A DNA stretch of 64,000 bases from Solwaraspora sp. WMMA2056 (GCF_030345095.1 NZ_CP128360.1:3906001-3970000), one strand, 5' to 3'. Positions 37,844-46,528 are shown, numbered from the stretch's first letter. Notes: a model not told the origin generated them from the sequence alone. A program made the numbers and translations.

Positions 37844-39589
37844 GTGTTCCCTACCGTCGGCGAGGTGCTGGCTCTGGAACCGGTCCGGCACGGCGGCCCC
37901 CGGGTGGTGGCGGCCGAGGAACGCCTGAACCGGCTGGTCCGTTGGGTGCACGTGACCGAGGTGCCGGACATCGCCAGCCTGTTGCGCGGTGGTGAGCTGG
38001 TGCTCACCACCGGTATCGGGTTGCCGGCCGACGACGCGGGGCTGCGCGCCTTCGTCGCCGAGCTGGCCGAGGTCGGCGTCGCCGGACTGGTGGTCGAGCT
38101 GGGGCGCCGCTACCACGGTGGGGTGCCCAAGGTGATGGTCGCCGCTGCCGCACGGCACGGGCTGCCACTGGTCGAGCTGCGCCGGGCGACGCCGTTCGTG
38201 CTGATCACCGAGGCGGTGCACGCGCTGATCGTGGATGCCCAGTTGGCGCAGCTGCGGGCCACCGAGGAGATCCACCAGCGGTTCACCGAACTGTCGGTCG
38301 AGGGCGCGGAGGCCGCCGAGGTGGTCCGGCAGGCGGCGGAGCTGGCCGGTGCCCCGGTGGTGCTGGAGAACCTGGCCCGGCGGGTGCTGGCGTACCACAG
38401 CGCGGGGGAGAACGCCCGGTTGCTGCTCGACGGCTGGGAGCAGCATTCGCGGCGGATCCAGCCGGCGGGGCGGACGGCGTACCACGCCGACACCGGCTGG
38501 CTGGTGACCATGGTCGGCGCGCGGGGTCAGGACTGGGGTCGGCTGCTGCTGCGCTGTCCCGGCACGGGCCCGGACGCAGCTGGCGGGCCGGACGGGGCAA
38601 GCTGGCCCGCCGGGGCTGGTGGGCCGCCGACGCGGCTGTCCATCCTGCTGGAGCGGGCGGCGTCGACGTTGGCGTTGGGGCGGCTGATCCGCCGCGACGC
38701 CGACGGTCTGGAGCGGCAGATCCACCGTACGTTGCTGACCGCCCTGCTGGACGGCTCGCAGCCGGCCGACGAGGTGGCCGTACGGGCCCGGGCGCTCGGC
38801 GTCGACCTGGACCGCCGTCACCTGGTCGGGCTGGTCGTCCGGTTCCGTGACCCCGACCCGGCCGCCGGGTCGGTCGCGGGCGCCGGGTCGGGGTCGGGGC
38901 TCGTCGCCAGACCGGCGTCGGTCGCCGCCGCCGAGGCGGTCCAGGCCCGGCTGCGTGACCTCGCCGAGTCGGTCGGCCTCGCGGTGCGCGAGGCCGGGCT
39001 GGCCGGGCTGACCAGCCCGTTGGACGACCACGCCGTCGGCGTGCTGCTGGCGGTACGCACGGCAGCGCTCGCCGACACCGCGCTGGACGACTTCCTGGGG
39101 GCGTTGCGCCGGTTGCGCCGTTCGGAGCCGGCGCCGGTGGTGGTGGCGGCCGGCAGCGGGGTCGACGGCATCCGGGAGGCCCGCCGTACGTTGGTGGAGG
39201 CCCGGCAGGTGGCCGAGGCGGGGCGGCGGGACCGGCGGGCCGACCAGGTGCTGCGGCTGCCGGACGTCGGCCTTGCCGGGCTGCTGCACCTGTTGCGGGA
39301 GGAACCCCGATTGCAGGTGTTCGTCGAGCGGGAGCTGGGTGCGCTGCTGGCGTACGAGGCGCGGCATCCTCGGGAGCAGCTGCTGGCGACGTTGCGCGCG
39401 TACCTGGAGCATGGCCGCAACAAGTCGGCGGCGGCTGCGGCGGTGCACCTGTCCCGGCCGGCCTTCTATGAACGGTTGACCCGGCTGGGGCGGATTCTCG
39501 ACGCCGACCTGGAGTCGGTGCAGGTGTGCCTGTCGCTGCACGTGGCGTTGCTGGCGTGGGAGGCGGTCCAGGCGCGCCCGCTGGTCTGA
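37844..39589 (+). CDS. PucR-family transcriptional regulator
   Basis: 581 residues. The N-terminal PucR domain (VGEVLALEPVRHGGPRVVAAEERLNR, then VTEVPDIASLLRGGELVLTTG) is followed by a GGDEF-like middle and a C-terminal HTH_30 (ATLRAYLEHGRNKSAAAAAVHLSRPAFYERL). PucR-type regulators often control purine, amino-acid or nitrogen catabolism in response to a metabolite. GTG 37844 and GTG 37838 are equally plausible starts. No catabolic operon is adjacent, so its targets are elsewhere or it acts in trans. Confidence 0.9.
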   Translation: MFPTVGEVLALEPVRHGGPRVVAAEERLNRLVRWVHVTEVPDIASLLRGGELVLTTGIGLPADDAGLRAFVAELAEVGVAGLVVELGRRYHGGVPKVMVAAAARHGLPLVELRRATPFVLITEAVHALIVDAQLAQLRATEEIHQRFTELSVEGAEAAEVVRQAAELAGAPVVLENLARRVLAYHSAGENARLLLDGWEQHSRRIQPAGRTAYHADTGWLVTMVGARGQDWGRLLLRCPGTGPDAAGGPDGASWPAGAGGPPTRLSILLERAASTLALGRLIRRDADGLERQIHRTLLTALLDGSQPADEVAVRARALGVDLDRRHLVGLVVRFRDPDPAAGSVAGAGSGSGLVARPASVAAAEAVQARLRDLAESVGLAVREAGLAGLTSPLDDHAVGVLLAVRTAALADTALDDFLGALRRLRRSEPAPVVVAAGSGVDGIREARRTLVEARQVAEAGRRDRRADQVLRLPDVGLAGLLHLLREEPRLQVFVERELGALLAYEARHPREQLLATLRAYLEHGRNKSAAAAAVHLSRPAFYERLTRLGRILDADLESVQVCLSLHVALLAWEAVQARPLV

Positions 39590-39656
39590 CCCTGGTCCGC
39601 CGGTCGGCCTGATCCGGGCCGAAGGTCCTACCCGTCCGGGACCCACGACTGGTCGA

Positions 39657-39678
39657 CATATACCCCCGGGGGTATATG
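39657..39678. promoter_or_regulatory. CsoR/CstR-type operator 1
   Basis: A perfect 22-bp palindrome with core ATACCCCCGGGGGTAT lies 44 bp before the start of the dioxygenase-rhodanese gene. The same core (ATACCCC-N2-GGGGTAT) recurs twice around the repressor gene at 42242 and 42299, which strongly suggests that the CsoR-family protein encoded at 41943-42212 binds here. Confidence 0.85.
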
Positions 39679-39722
39679 GTGGGGAGCGTAGCCCGCTCCG
39701 CTTCCGCGATCAGGAGGTCTCG

Positions 39723-41111
39723 ATGTTCTTCGCCCAGTACTACCTGGACTGCCTGTCCCAGGCGTCCTACCTCATCGCCGACGAGTCGACGAAACGCGCT
39801 GTGGTGGTCGACCCCCGCCGCGACGTCAGCGAGTACCTGGCCGACGCGCAGGCGCACGGGTTCACCATCGAGGGCGTCGTCAACACCCACTTCCACGCCG
39901 ACTTCATCGCCGGCCACCTGGAGCTCGCCGCGCGCACCGGCGCGTGGATCGGGTACGGCCAGCGAGCCGAGGCCGACTACCCGATCCGCAAGCTGGCCGA
40001 CGGCGAACGGATCAGCCTGGGCGACGTGACCCTGGAGATCATGGAGACCCCGGGACACACTCCGGAGTCGATCAGCATCCTGGTCTACGAACACGCCACC
40101 GACCCGGTCGCGTACGGGGTGCTCACCGGCGACGCGCTGTTCATCGGCGACGTCGGTCGCCCGGACCTGCTCGCCTCCTTCGGCGTCACCGCCGAGGAGC
40201 TGGGCCGGATGCTCTACGACAGCGTTCAGCACAAGCTGATGGCCCTGCCGGACCCGGTGCGGGTCTTCCCGGCCCACGGCGCGGGGTCGGCCTGCGGCAA
40301 GAACCTGTCCACCGAGCGCTCGTCGACCATCGGCGAGCAGCGGGCCACCAACTACGCGTGCGCCCCGATGGACGCCGCGCGGTTCCTGGCGATCGTCACC
40401 GCCGGGCAGCCCGCCGCGCCAGCGTACTTCGGCTACGACGCCGTACTGAACCGCCAGGACCACGCCCTGTTCGACGTCACCGCCGCGCCCACGCCGCTGA
40501 GTCCGGCGGAGTTCGCCGCCGGCCAGGCCGCCGGCGCCGTCGTGGTCGACGCCCGCGACCCGCAGGAGTACGCCGCCGGCCACCTGCGGGGTGCGCTCAA
40601 CGTCCCCGCCGACGGCCGGTTCGCCGAGACCGCCGGCAGTGTGCTCACCCCCGGTACGCAGATCCTGGTGGTCGCCCCGCAGGACCGGGAGGAGGAGATC
40701 GTCACCCGGCTGGCCCGGATCGGCTTCGACACCGTCGCCGGCTACCTACGCGAGCCTGAGCAGGCGTTCCTGCAGATGATCGACCAGTTGACCCGGGCGA
40801 GCCGGCTGACCGTGGCGCAGCTGGCGGCCGCGCGCGCCGGCGCGCGTCCGCCGGTGGTGCTCGACGTGCGCAACGCCGGGGAGCGCTCCGCCGGGGTCGT
40901 CGACGGCGCGCTGCACATCCCGCTGGCCGAGCTGGCCCGGCGCATCGACGAGGTGCCGACCGACCGGCCGGTGGTGGTGCACTGCGCCGGCGGTTACCGC
41001 TCCTCGGTGGCGGCCAGTGTGCTGCGGGCCGCCGGTCACCCGGACGTCTCCGATCTGCTCGGCGGCTACCAGGCGTGGCAGGCGTCGCGTCAGCCGGTCG
41101 GCGCCGCCTGA
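39723..41111 (+). CDS. Persulfide dioxygenase-rhodanese fusion (CstB/ETHE1-like)
   Basis: 462 residues. The N-terminal MBL domain is of ETHE1/CstB type. H56 (in THFHADF), H112 (in PGHTPE) and D137 (in LTGDALF) match the 2-His-1-Asp iron site of persulfide dioxygenases. Two rhodanese domains follow: the first (about 265-345) lacks an active Cys, and the second (about 365-455) has the catalytic loop CAGGYR. It would oxidise low-molecular-weight persulfides to sulfite or thiosulfate in the cytosol. An AGGAGGT precedes ATG 39723, and operator 1 lies upstream. It is the first gene of an operon with the peroxiredoxin. Confidence 0.9.
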   Translation: MFFAQYYLDCLSQASYLIADESTKRAVVVDPRRDVSEYLADAQAHGFTIEGVVNTHFHADFIAGHLELAARTGAWIGYGQRAEADYPIRKLADGERISLGDVTLEIMETPGHTPESISILVYEHATDPVAYGVLTGDALFIGDVGRPDLLASFGVTAEELGRMLYDSVQHKLMALPDPVRVFPAHGAGSACGKNLSTERSSTIGEQRATNYACAPMDAARFLAIVTAGQPAAPAYFGYDAVLNRQDHALFDVTAAPTPLSPAEFAAGQAAGAVVVDARDPQEYAAGHLRGALNVPADGRFAETAGSVLTPGTQILVVAPQDREEEIVTRLARIGFDTVAGYLREPEQAFLQMIDQLTRASRLTVAQLAAARAGARPPVVLDVRNAGERSAGVVDGALHIPLAELARRIDEVPTDRPVVVHCAGGYRSSVAASVLRAAGHPDVSDLLGGYQAWQASRQPVGAA

Positions 41112-41148
41112 GCACCCGATCCACACCCGACTCGCTGAAAGGATCATC

Positions 41149-41829
41149 ATGACCACGGACACGACCACCGCCGTACCGGAGCCGACCCGGCGGCTGCCGT
41201 TGATCGGCGACCAGGCGCCGGACTTCGCGGCGGAGAGCACCCACGGTCCGGTCCGGCTGGCCGACTACACCGGCCGCTGGCTGGTGCTGTTCAGCCATCC
41301 GGCCGACTTCACCCCGGTCTGCACCACCGAGTTCGTCGGCTTCGCCGAACTGGCCGACGAGTTCGCCGCCCGGAACGTGGCGCTGCTCGGCAACTCGGTG
41401 GACTCGGTCTTCAGCCACCTCGCCTGGACCCGGTCGATCCACGAGAAACTGGGCGTGCGGATCCCGTTTCCGATCATCGCCGACCTGGACATGGCGGTGT
41501 CCCACGCGTACGGGATGCTGCACCCGAACACCTCCGGTACGGCGGCGGTCCGGGCGGTCTTCGTCATCGACCCCGAGCAGGTGGTCCGGGCAGTGCTCTA
41601 CTACCCGATGAACGCGGGTCGGATGATCCCGGAGATCCTGCGGCTGATCGACGCGCTGCAGACCTCGGACCGGGACGGTGTGTCCTGCCCGGCCAACTGG
41701 CGCCCCGGGGACGACGTGGTGCTCGGTGCGCCACGGACCGAGTCCGACCTGGACGACCGGTTGGCCGACGACACGGTCAAGCTGACCGACTGGTATCTGG
41801 CCACCCGACCGGACCGGGGCGGATCCTGA
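41149..41829 (+). CDS. 1-Cys peroxiredoxin (Prx6 type)
   Basis: 226 residues, the usual Prx6 length. The peroxidatic motif is HPADFTPVCTTE (Thr, Pro and Cys all present), and the C-terminal Prx6 extension is present with PANWRPGDDVV. There is no resolving Cys at the usual 2-Cys position. It reduces peroxides, and in this setting might also act on sulfane sulfur or organic persulfides, which is an inference from operon context. ATG 41149 has GAAAGG upstream. It lies 37 bp behind the dioxygenase gene and is therefore likely under operator 1. Confidence 0.9.
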   Translation: MTTDTTTAVPEPTRRLPLIGDQAPDFAAESTHGPVRLADYTGRWLVLFSHPADFTPVCTTEFVGFAELADEFAARNVALLGNSVDSVFSHLAWTRSIHEKLGVRIPFPIIADLDMAVSHAYGMLHPNTSGTAAVRAVFVIDPEQVVRAVLYYPMNAGRMIPEILRLIDALQTSDRDGVSCPANWRPGDDVVLGAPRTESDLDDRLADDTVKLTDWYLATRPDRGGS

Positions 41830-41942
41830 TCCCGCGCACCGGGTGGCTCCGCCGGCCCGAACCTGGACCGGCGGAGCCACCCGGTGCCGCCCCACCTCGA
41901 CACCTGCCGCACGCAGCCGTCCGGCCAGGCGGCAGAGAGCCG

Positions 41943-42212
41943 TCAGGCCAGGGAGAGGAACAGCTTCTCCATCTGTTCGAGGTTGGCCTTGCGGTCGGTC
42001 GCGTCGGCGTCGGGGTCCATGCACTGTTCGAGCCCGCTCGCGATGACCTTGAACCCCGCCCGGTCGAGCGCCCGGGAGACGGCGGCGAGCTGGGTGACCA
42101 CCTCGGCGCAGTCGCGACCGGACTCCAGCATCGCGATGATGCCCCGGATCTGACCCTCGGCCCGCCGTAGCCGCTTGACGACCTCGACGGTCGTCTGCTC
42201 CTCGACCTGCAT
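41943..42212 (-). CDS. cstR: CsoR/CstR-family repressor, probably persulfide-sensing
   Basis: 89-residue all-helical DUF156 protein (VVKRLRRAEGQIRGIIAML at the start). Copper-sensing CsoR needs Cys, His-x3-Cys. Here C35 and C64 are present, but the residue four before C64 is Gly60 instead of His. This Cys pair without His is the pattern of the persulfide sensor CstR, and the neighbours (dioxygenases, rhodaneses) agree. I start at ATG 42210-42212 with GGAGGAG upstream; upstream codons in the frame are not conserved. Two operator copies in its own promoter suggest autorepression relieved when the cysteines form di- or trisulfides. Confidence 0.88.
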   Translation of the reverse strand: MQVEEQTTVEVVKRLRRAEGQIRGIIAMLESGRDCAEVVTQLAAVSRALDRAGFKVIASGLEQCMDPDADATDRKANLEQMEKLFLSLA

Positions 42213-42241
42213 CGGCTGCTCCTCCCACTCAGGTTTCCAAG

Positions 42242-42257
42242 ATACACCCGGGGGTAT
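42242..42257. promoter_or_regulatory. CsoR/CstR-type operator 2
   Basis: ATACACCCGGGGGTAT, a one-mismatch version of operator 1, lies 30 bp upstream of the repressor start and probably serves autoregulation on the minus strand. Confidence 0.78.
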
Positions 42258-42298
42258 GCCTTGCGGTGGCCCGGTCATCCGAACATACTGGAGAAGCG

Positions 42299-42314
42299 AT
42301 ACCCCCAGGGGTAT
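42299..42314. promoter_or_regulatory. CsoR/CstR-type operator 3
   Basis: ATACCCCCAGGGGTAT has 7-bp perfect half-sites around a 2-bp centre and ends 25 bp before the start of the second MBL-rhodanese gene. Its spacing from operator 2 is 57 bp (centre to centre), so the two divergent promoters probably each have their own site. Confidence 0.82.
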
Positions 42315-42339
42315 ATGTCGAGAGCGTGAGGAGCGCCAA

Positions 42340-43665
42340 GTGGAACTCGTTTCTTTCCGTACCCCAGGCCTCGGCGACCAGTCCTACCTCCTGATCCACG
42401 AGGGCAAAGGGGTGCTGGTCGACCCGCAACGTGACATCGACCGGTTCCTCGACGCCGCGGCCGAACGCGACGTCGACCTCCGGTTCGTCCTGGAAACGCA
42501 CCTGCACAACGACTATGTCTCCGGTGGCCCCCAGGTGGCCCGGCGCACCGGCGCCGAGCTGGTCCTGCCGGCCGGGGCCGCACCGATCTACCGGCACACC
42601 CCCGCCTTCCACCTCGAGGACATCAAGGCCGACAACCTCACCCTGCGCCCCGTACACACCCCCGGGCACACCCCGGAACACACCAGCTACGTGGTCCTGA
42701 TCGACGACGAACCGGTCGCGGTCTTCTCCGGCGGCAGCCTGCTCGTCGCCGCCGCCGGGCGACCCGACCTGCTCGGCGCCGACCGGGCCCGCACCCTGGC
42801 CCGGCTGCAGCACGGATCCCTGCACCGACTGGCCGGCCTGCCCCGGGCCGTCGAACTGCTGCCGACCCACGGCGAAGGCTCGTTCTGCACCACCACCGGC
42901 GCCGGTCGGTTCACCTCCACCATCGGTGACGAGGTCGACACCAACCCGCTGCTCGGCATCGGCGACCCGGAGGCCTTCGCCGACCGGCTGCTCGCCGCAC
43001 CGATGCCGATCCCGGCGTTCTACCAGTACATGGGGCCGGCCAACATCCGTGGCGGCGAGCCGATGCCGCCGGTCACCGTGCCCGAGATCGCCGCCACCGC
43101 GCTGCCGACCGGCGACGGCACCCAGCTGCTGGACATCCGGCCCCGTACGGCCCAGGCCGCCGGCCTGGTCCCCGGCTCGGTCGGGATCACCCTCGCCGAC
43201 GACTTCGGCAGCTGGGCCGGCTGGCTGCTGCCGTACGGCACCCCGCTGGTCCTGATCGCCGCACCGGACCAGGACGTCACCGAGGCCGTCGTCCAGCTGG
43301 CCCGCATCGGGCTCGACACCGTGCGGGCCGTCCACCGGCCGGCCGCCGACGCCGACCTCGGCCCCGGGTACGAGCTGCTCGACATCGACACCTTCCGACA
43401 GCGGCTGACCGTGTCCGACGCCCAACTGCTCGACGTACGGATGCCGAACGAACGTGCGCAGGCCAGCTGGTCCGGTGCGGTCGAACGCTTCCTCGCCGAC
43501 CTGGTCACCGACGGCATCCCCGCCGCCCTCGACCCGCAGCGGCCGGTCCTGGTCGCCTGCGGCACCGGCCGGCGGGCCGCCATCGCCGCCAGCCTGCTGG
43601 TCCGCGCCGGCTACCGCGTGGCGGTCCTCGACGGCGCCGGCGTCGCCGACCTCGTCGACGCCTGA
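42340..43665 (+). CDS. MBL-rhodanese fusion, ETHE1-like paralogue lacking the Asp ligand
   Basis: 441 residues with the same domain order as the protein at 39723: MBL domain, then two rhodanese domains, the last with a CGTGRR active-site loop. H54 (THLHNDY) and H110 (PGHTPE) are retained. The position equivalent to the iron-binding Asp is Gly132 (FSGGSLL instead of TGDALF). The iron site may thus be altered or lost, and the sulfurtransferase part may be the working half. Alternatively it may bind another metal. GTG 42340 has GAGGAG upstream. It is the first gene of the downstream sulfur operon, directly behind operator 3. Confidence 0.85.
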   Translation: MELVSFRTPGLGDQSYLLIHEGKGVLVDPQRDIDRFLDAAAERDVDLRFVLETHLHNDYVSGGPQVARRTGAELVLPAGAAPIYRHTPAFHLEDIKADNLTLRPVHTPGHTPEHTSYVVLIDDEPVAVFSGGSLLVAAAGRPDLLGADRARTLARLQHGSLHRLAGLPRAVELLPTHGEGSFCTTTGAGRFTSTIGDEVDTNPLLGIGDPEAFADRLLAAPMPIPAFYQYMGPANIRGGEPMPPVTVPEIAATALPTGDGTQLLDIRPRTAQAAGLVPGSVGITLADDFGSWAGWLLPYGTPLVLIAAPDQDVTEAVVQLARIGLDTVRAVHRPAADADLGPGYELLDIDTFRQRLTVSDAQLLDVRMPNERAQASWSGAVERFLADLVTDGIPAALDPQRPVLVACGTGRRAAIAASLLVRAGYRVAVLDGAGVADLVDA

Positions 43666-43757
43666 CGCGCGACCCGCGAAACCGACCGCAAAAGACCGAC
43701 CCCGCACACCAGACCCGCACCGCACCTGATCCTGGCCGACCCCTTTCTGGAGACACC

Positions 43758-44342
43758 ATGCCCCCCACCAATCCGACCATCGACGTCCCCGCCGCCCGGG
43801 CCCTGCTCGCCGACAACCCGGACACCCTCGTCGTCGACGTGCGGACCCCGGCCGAGTTCGAGACCGCCCACATCGACGGGGCGATCAACCTGCCGCTCGA
43901 CCAGGTCGACGCCCACCTGAACCGGATCGTCGCCGACGCCGGCGGCCGGATCCTGCTGATCTGCCAGTCCGGCAACCGGGCCCACCAGGCCTGCGGCAAG
44001 CTCGCCGGTGCCGGCCTGGACTCCGCGACCGTGCTGACCGGCGGGATGGGTGCCTGGATCTCCGCCGGTGGACCGGTCAACCGGGGCCGGCAACGCTGGA
44101 GCCTGGAACGTCAGGTGCGGCTGGTCGCCGGCGCCATCGTGCTGGTCGCGGTGCTGGCCAGCATCTGGTATCCGCCGGCCCGCTACGTCGCCGGTGCCAT
44201 CGGTGCCGGGCTGACCGTCGCCGCGCTGACCAACACCTGCGCGATGGGCATGCTGCTGGCCCGGCTGCCGTACAACCGGGGCGCCGGCTGTGACGTCGAC
44301 GCGTCGCTGACCCGGCTGAGCCGGGCCGGCGCGGCGAGATGA
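43758..44342 (+). CDS. Membrane-anchored rhodanese (YgaP-like, DUF2892)
   Basis: 194 residues. The rhodanese domain (1-105) has the active loop CQSGNR. Two membrane helices follow (LVAGAIVLVAVLASIWYPP and YVAGAIGAGLTVAALTNTC) in the DUF2892 style, with a Cys-containing tail. It is probably a sulfurtransferase passing sulfane sulfur at the inner face of the membrane. GGAG precedes ATG 43758. It overlaps the SulP gene by 4 bases (ATGA), so enzyme and transporter are co-translated. Confidence 0.88.
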   Translation: MPPTNPTIDVPAARALLADNPDTLVVDVRTPAEFETAHIDGAINLPLDQVDAHLNRIVADAGGRILLICQSGNRAHQACGKLAGAGLDSATVLTGGMGAWISAGGPVNRGRQRWSLERQVRLVAGAIVLVAVLASIWYPPARYVAGAIGAGLTVAALTNTCAMGMLLARLPYNRGAGCDVDASLTRLSRAGAAR

Positions 44343-46090
44343 CCGGCGCGGCGTACCCGCGCCAGGCCCGCACCGGGCCGGCGCGGGCCCTGCCGATCCT
44401 CGGCTGGCGGCGCGGCTACGACCGGCAGGTGCTGCGCCACGACCTGATCGCCGGCCTGACCGTCGCCGTCATGCTGGTGCCGCAGAGCATGGCGTACGCC
44501 GCCCTCGCCGGCATGCCACCGGTCACCGGCCTCTACGCCGCCACCGTGCCGGTCCTGGTCTACGCCCTGCTCGGCACCTCCGGCTCGCTCGCCGTCGGCC
44601 CGGTCGCGATCACCGCGTTGATGACCGCCACCGCCCTGGCGCCCCTGGCCAACGGCGACCCCGGCCGGTTCGCTGCCCTCGCCGGCCTGCTCGCGCTGCT
44701 GGTCGGTGCCATCCAGGTGCTGATGGGGGTGCTGCGCCTCGGCGCGTTGGTCAACTTCATGTCCCACTCGGTGCTGTCCGGTTTCACCTCGGCCGCCGCG
44801 CTCGTCATCGCCGCCAGCCAGGTCAAGGACCTGCTCGGGCTGCGGGCCGAGCGCGCCGAGAACCTGCCCGGCATCCTGACCAGCCTCTGGCAGGCCGCGC
44901 CGACGGTGCACCTGCTGACCGTGGCGGTCGCCGGGGTCAGCATCGCCGGGCTGGTCCTGCTGCGCCGGTACGTACCGAAGCTGCCCGGCGCGCTGCTGGT
45001 CGTCGCCGCCGTCACCGCGGTCAGCGCCGTCCTGGCCCTCGGTGACCGTGGCGTGCCGATCCTCGCCGACGTGCCGAGCGGGCTGCCGGTGCCGGACCTG
45101 CCGTCGATCGCCCTGGCCGACGTACGGGCCCTGCTGCCGGCGGCGGTCGCGATCGCCCTGGTCGCCTACATGGAAGGCATCGCGGTGGCCAAGTCGCTGG
45201 CCGCCCGGTCCCGCCAGCACGTCGACCCGAACGCCGAACTCGTCGCCGTGGGCGCGGCGAACGTCGCAGCCGGCGCATTCCACGCCTTCCCGGTGGCCGG
45301 CGGATTCTCCCGCAGCGCCGTCAACTTCTCCGCCGGGGCCCGTACCCCGGTCGCGTCGGTGGTCACCGCCGCCGTCGTGGCGGCCACCGCGCTGCTGCTC
45401 ACCCCGGCCTTCCACCACCTGCCCAAGGCGGTGCTCGGGGCGATCGTCGTGGTCGCCGTACTCGGTCTGGTCGACCACCGGGGCGCACGGACGGCCTGGC
45501 GGACCCGGCGGGCCGACGGGGTCACCCTCGCCCTGACGTTCCTGGTCACCCTGGTCGCCGGGGTCGAGGCAGGGCTGGCCGTCGGCGTCGGGTTCAGCCT
45601 CGTGGTGTTCCTGCACCGGTCGGCCCGGCCGCACACCGCCGAACTCGGCCGGGTCCCCGGCACCGGGACGTTCCGCAACGTCGCCCGCTACCAGGGGCTG
45701 GTCACCGACCCGCAGGTGGCGGTGCTGCGTATCGACGGCCCGTTGTACTTCGCCAACGCCGAGTACCTCGCCGACCAGTTGTCGGCACTTGCCGAGGACC
45801 GCCCGTCGCTGCACGCCGTGGTGCTCGACGCCAGCGCGATCAGCGACGCCGACACCGACGGGGCACACACCCTGGCGCAGGCCCGTGACCGGCTCGCCGG
45901 CCGGGGCGTGGCACTGCACCTGGCCACCGTGCGCGGCCCGGTCCGGGACCTGCTGACCCGCTCCGGCCTGTGGCCGGCGATGCGGGAGGCCGGGCAGCTG
46001 CATCCGGAGGTGGCCGACGCCGTCGACGCGGCCGCCGGTACGCCGGACGGCAGCGACCGGACACCACGCCTGCCGCAGGAGGTGTACTGA
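44339..46090 (+). CDS. SulP-family anion transporter with STAS domain
   Basis: 583 residues. A membrane part of about 10-14 helices includes the SulP signature region (LTVAVMLVPQSMAYAALAGMPPVTGLYA). A C-terminal STAS domain (about 455-560; VAVLRIDGPLYFANAEYLAD, then VVLDASAISDADTDG) follows. SulP proteins move sulfate, bicarbonate or similar anions. Here it lies between a rhodanese and a carbonic-anhydrase-like gene: the first fits export or import of a sulfur oxyanion, the second fits bicarbonate. Tight gene overlap supports a shared function. Confidence 0.9.
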   Translation: MTGAAYPRQARTGPARALPILGWRRGYDRQVLRHDLIAGLTVAVMLVPQSMAYAALAGMPPVTGLYAATVPVLVYALLGTSGSLAVGPVAITALMTATALAPLANGDPGRFAALAGLLALLVGAIQVLMGVLRLGALVNFMSHSVLSGFTSAAALVIAASQVKDLLGLRAERAENLPGILTSLWQAAPTVHLLTVAVAGVSIAGLVLLRRYVPKLPGALLVVAAVTAVSAVLALGDRGVPILADVPSGLPVPDLPSIALADVRALLPAAVAIALVAYMEGIAVAKSLAARSRQHVDPNAELVAVGAANVAAGAFHAFPVAGGFSRSAVNFSAGARTPVASVVTAAVVAATALLLTPAFHHLPKAVLGAIVVVAVLGLVDHRGARTAWRTRRADGVTLALTFLVTLVAGVEAGLAVGVGFSLVVFLHRSARPHTAELGRVPGTGTFRNVARYQGLVTDPQVAVLRIDGPLYFANAEYLADQLSALAEDRPSLHAVVLDASAISDADTDGAHTLAQARDRLAGRGVALHLATVRGPVRDLLTRSGLWPAMREAGQLHPEVADAVDAAAGTPDGSDRTPRLPQEVY

Positions 46091-46092
46091 CC

Positions 46093-46506
46093 GTGCCGGA
46101 CCGGTTCGCCACCGTGGTGACCTGCATCGACGGGCGGATCCACGGCCCGCTCGGGCAGTGGATCCGCGACCGGCTCGACGTGGACCATCTCGACCTGATC
46201 ACTGCGCCGGGCGCCGACCGGGTGCTGGCCACCGCCGACCCGGCGGAGCTGACCAGGCTGCTGGACGCGGTCGGCGTCTCCCGTACCGCGCACGGCAGCG
46301 GCACCCTGGTGCTGGCCGGGCACGCCGACTGCGCCGGCAACCCGGTCGACGACGCCGAACACCACGACCAGCTGCGCCGGGCCGCCGACCGGCTCGCCGC
46401 CGCCCTGCCCGAGCTGCGGATCCTGGCCGTGCACACCGGAAGCTGCGGCACCGGCTGCTGGCAGCCGCACCTGATCGACGAGCGGGCACCCAGCGGGCGT
46501 CCGTGA
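46093..46506 (+). CDS. Beta-carbonic-anhydrase-like protein
   Basis: 137 residues from GTG 46093, two bases after the SulP stop. CIDGRIH near the start resembles the zinc and Asp/Arg motif CxDSR of beta-carbonic anhydrases, and GHADCAGN provides the HxxC pair. The protein is shorter than normal enzymes (about 200 residues) and has Gly in place of Ser in CxDSR. It may be a reduced carbonic anhydrase supplying bicarbonate to the SulP protein, or a non-catalytic relative. It is the last gene of the operon. Confidence 0.75.
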   Translation: MPDRFATVVTCIDGRIHGPLGQWIRDRLDVDHLDLITAPGADRVLATADPAELTRLLDAVGVSRTAHGSGTLVLAGHADCAGNPVDDAEHHDQLRRAADRLAAALPELRILAVHTGSCGTGCWQPHLIDERAPSGRP

Positions 46507-46528
46507 CCGACTGACCGGCGGGGTCAGC

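Noticed and set aside
37439-39646. 735-residue minus-strand open frame opposite the PucR gene
   Set aside because: Composition is typical of GC-rich shadow frames (Arg, Gln, His, Pro, Gly), and PucR domains are clear on the plus strand.
41943-42212. Repressor as a copper-sensing CsoR
   Set aside because: The His of the Cys/His/Cys copper site is replaced by Gly60, and no copper ATPase or chaperone gene is near.
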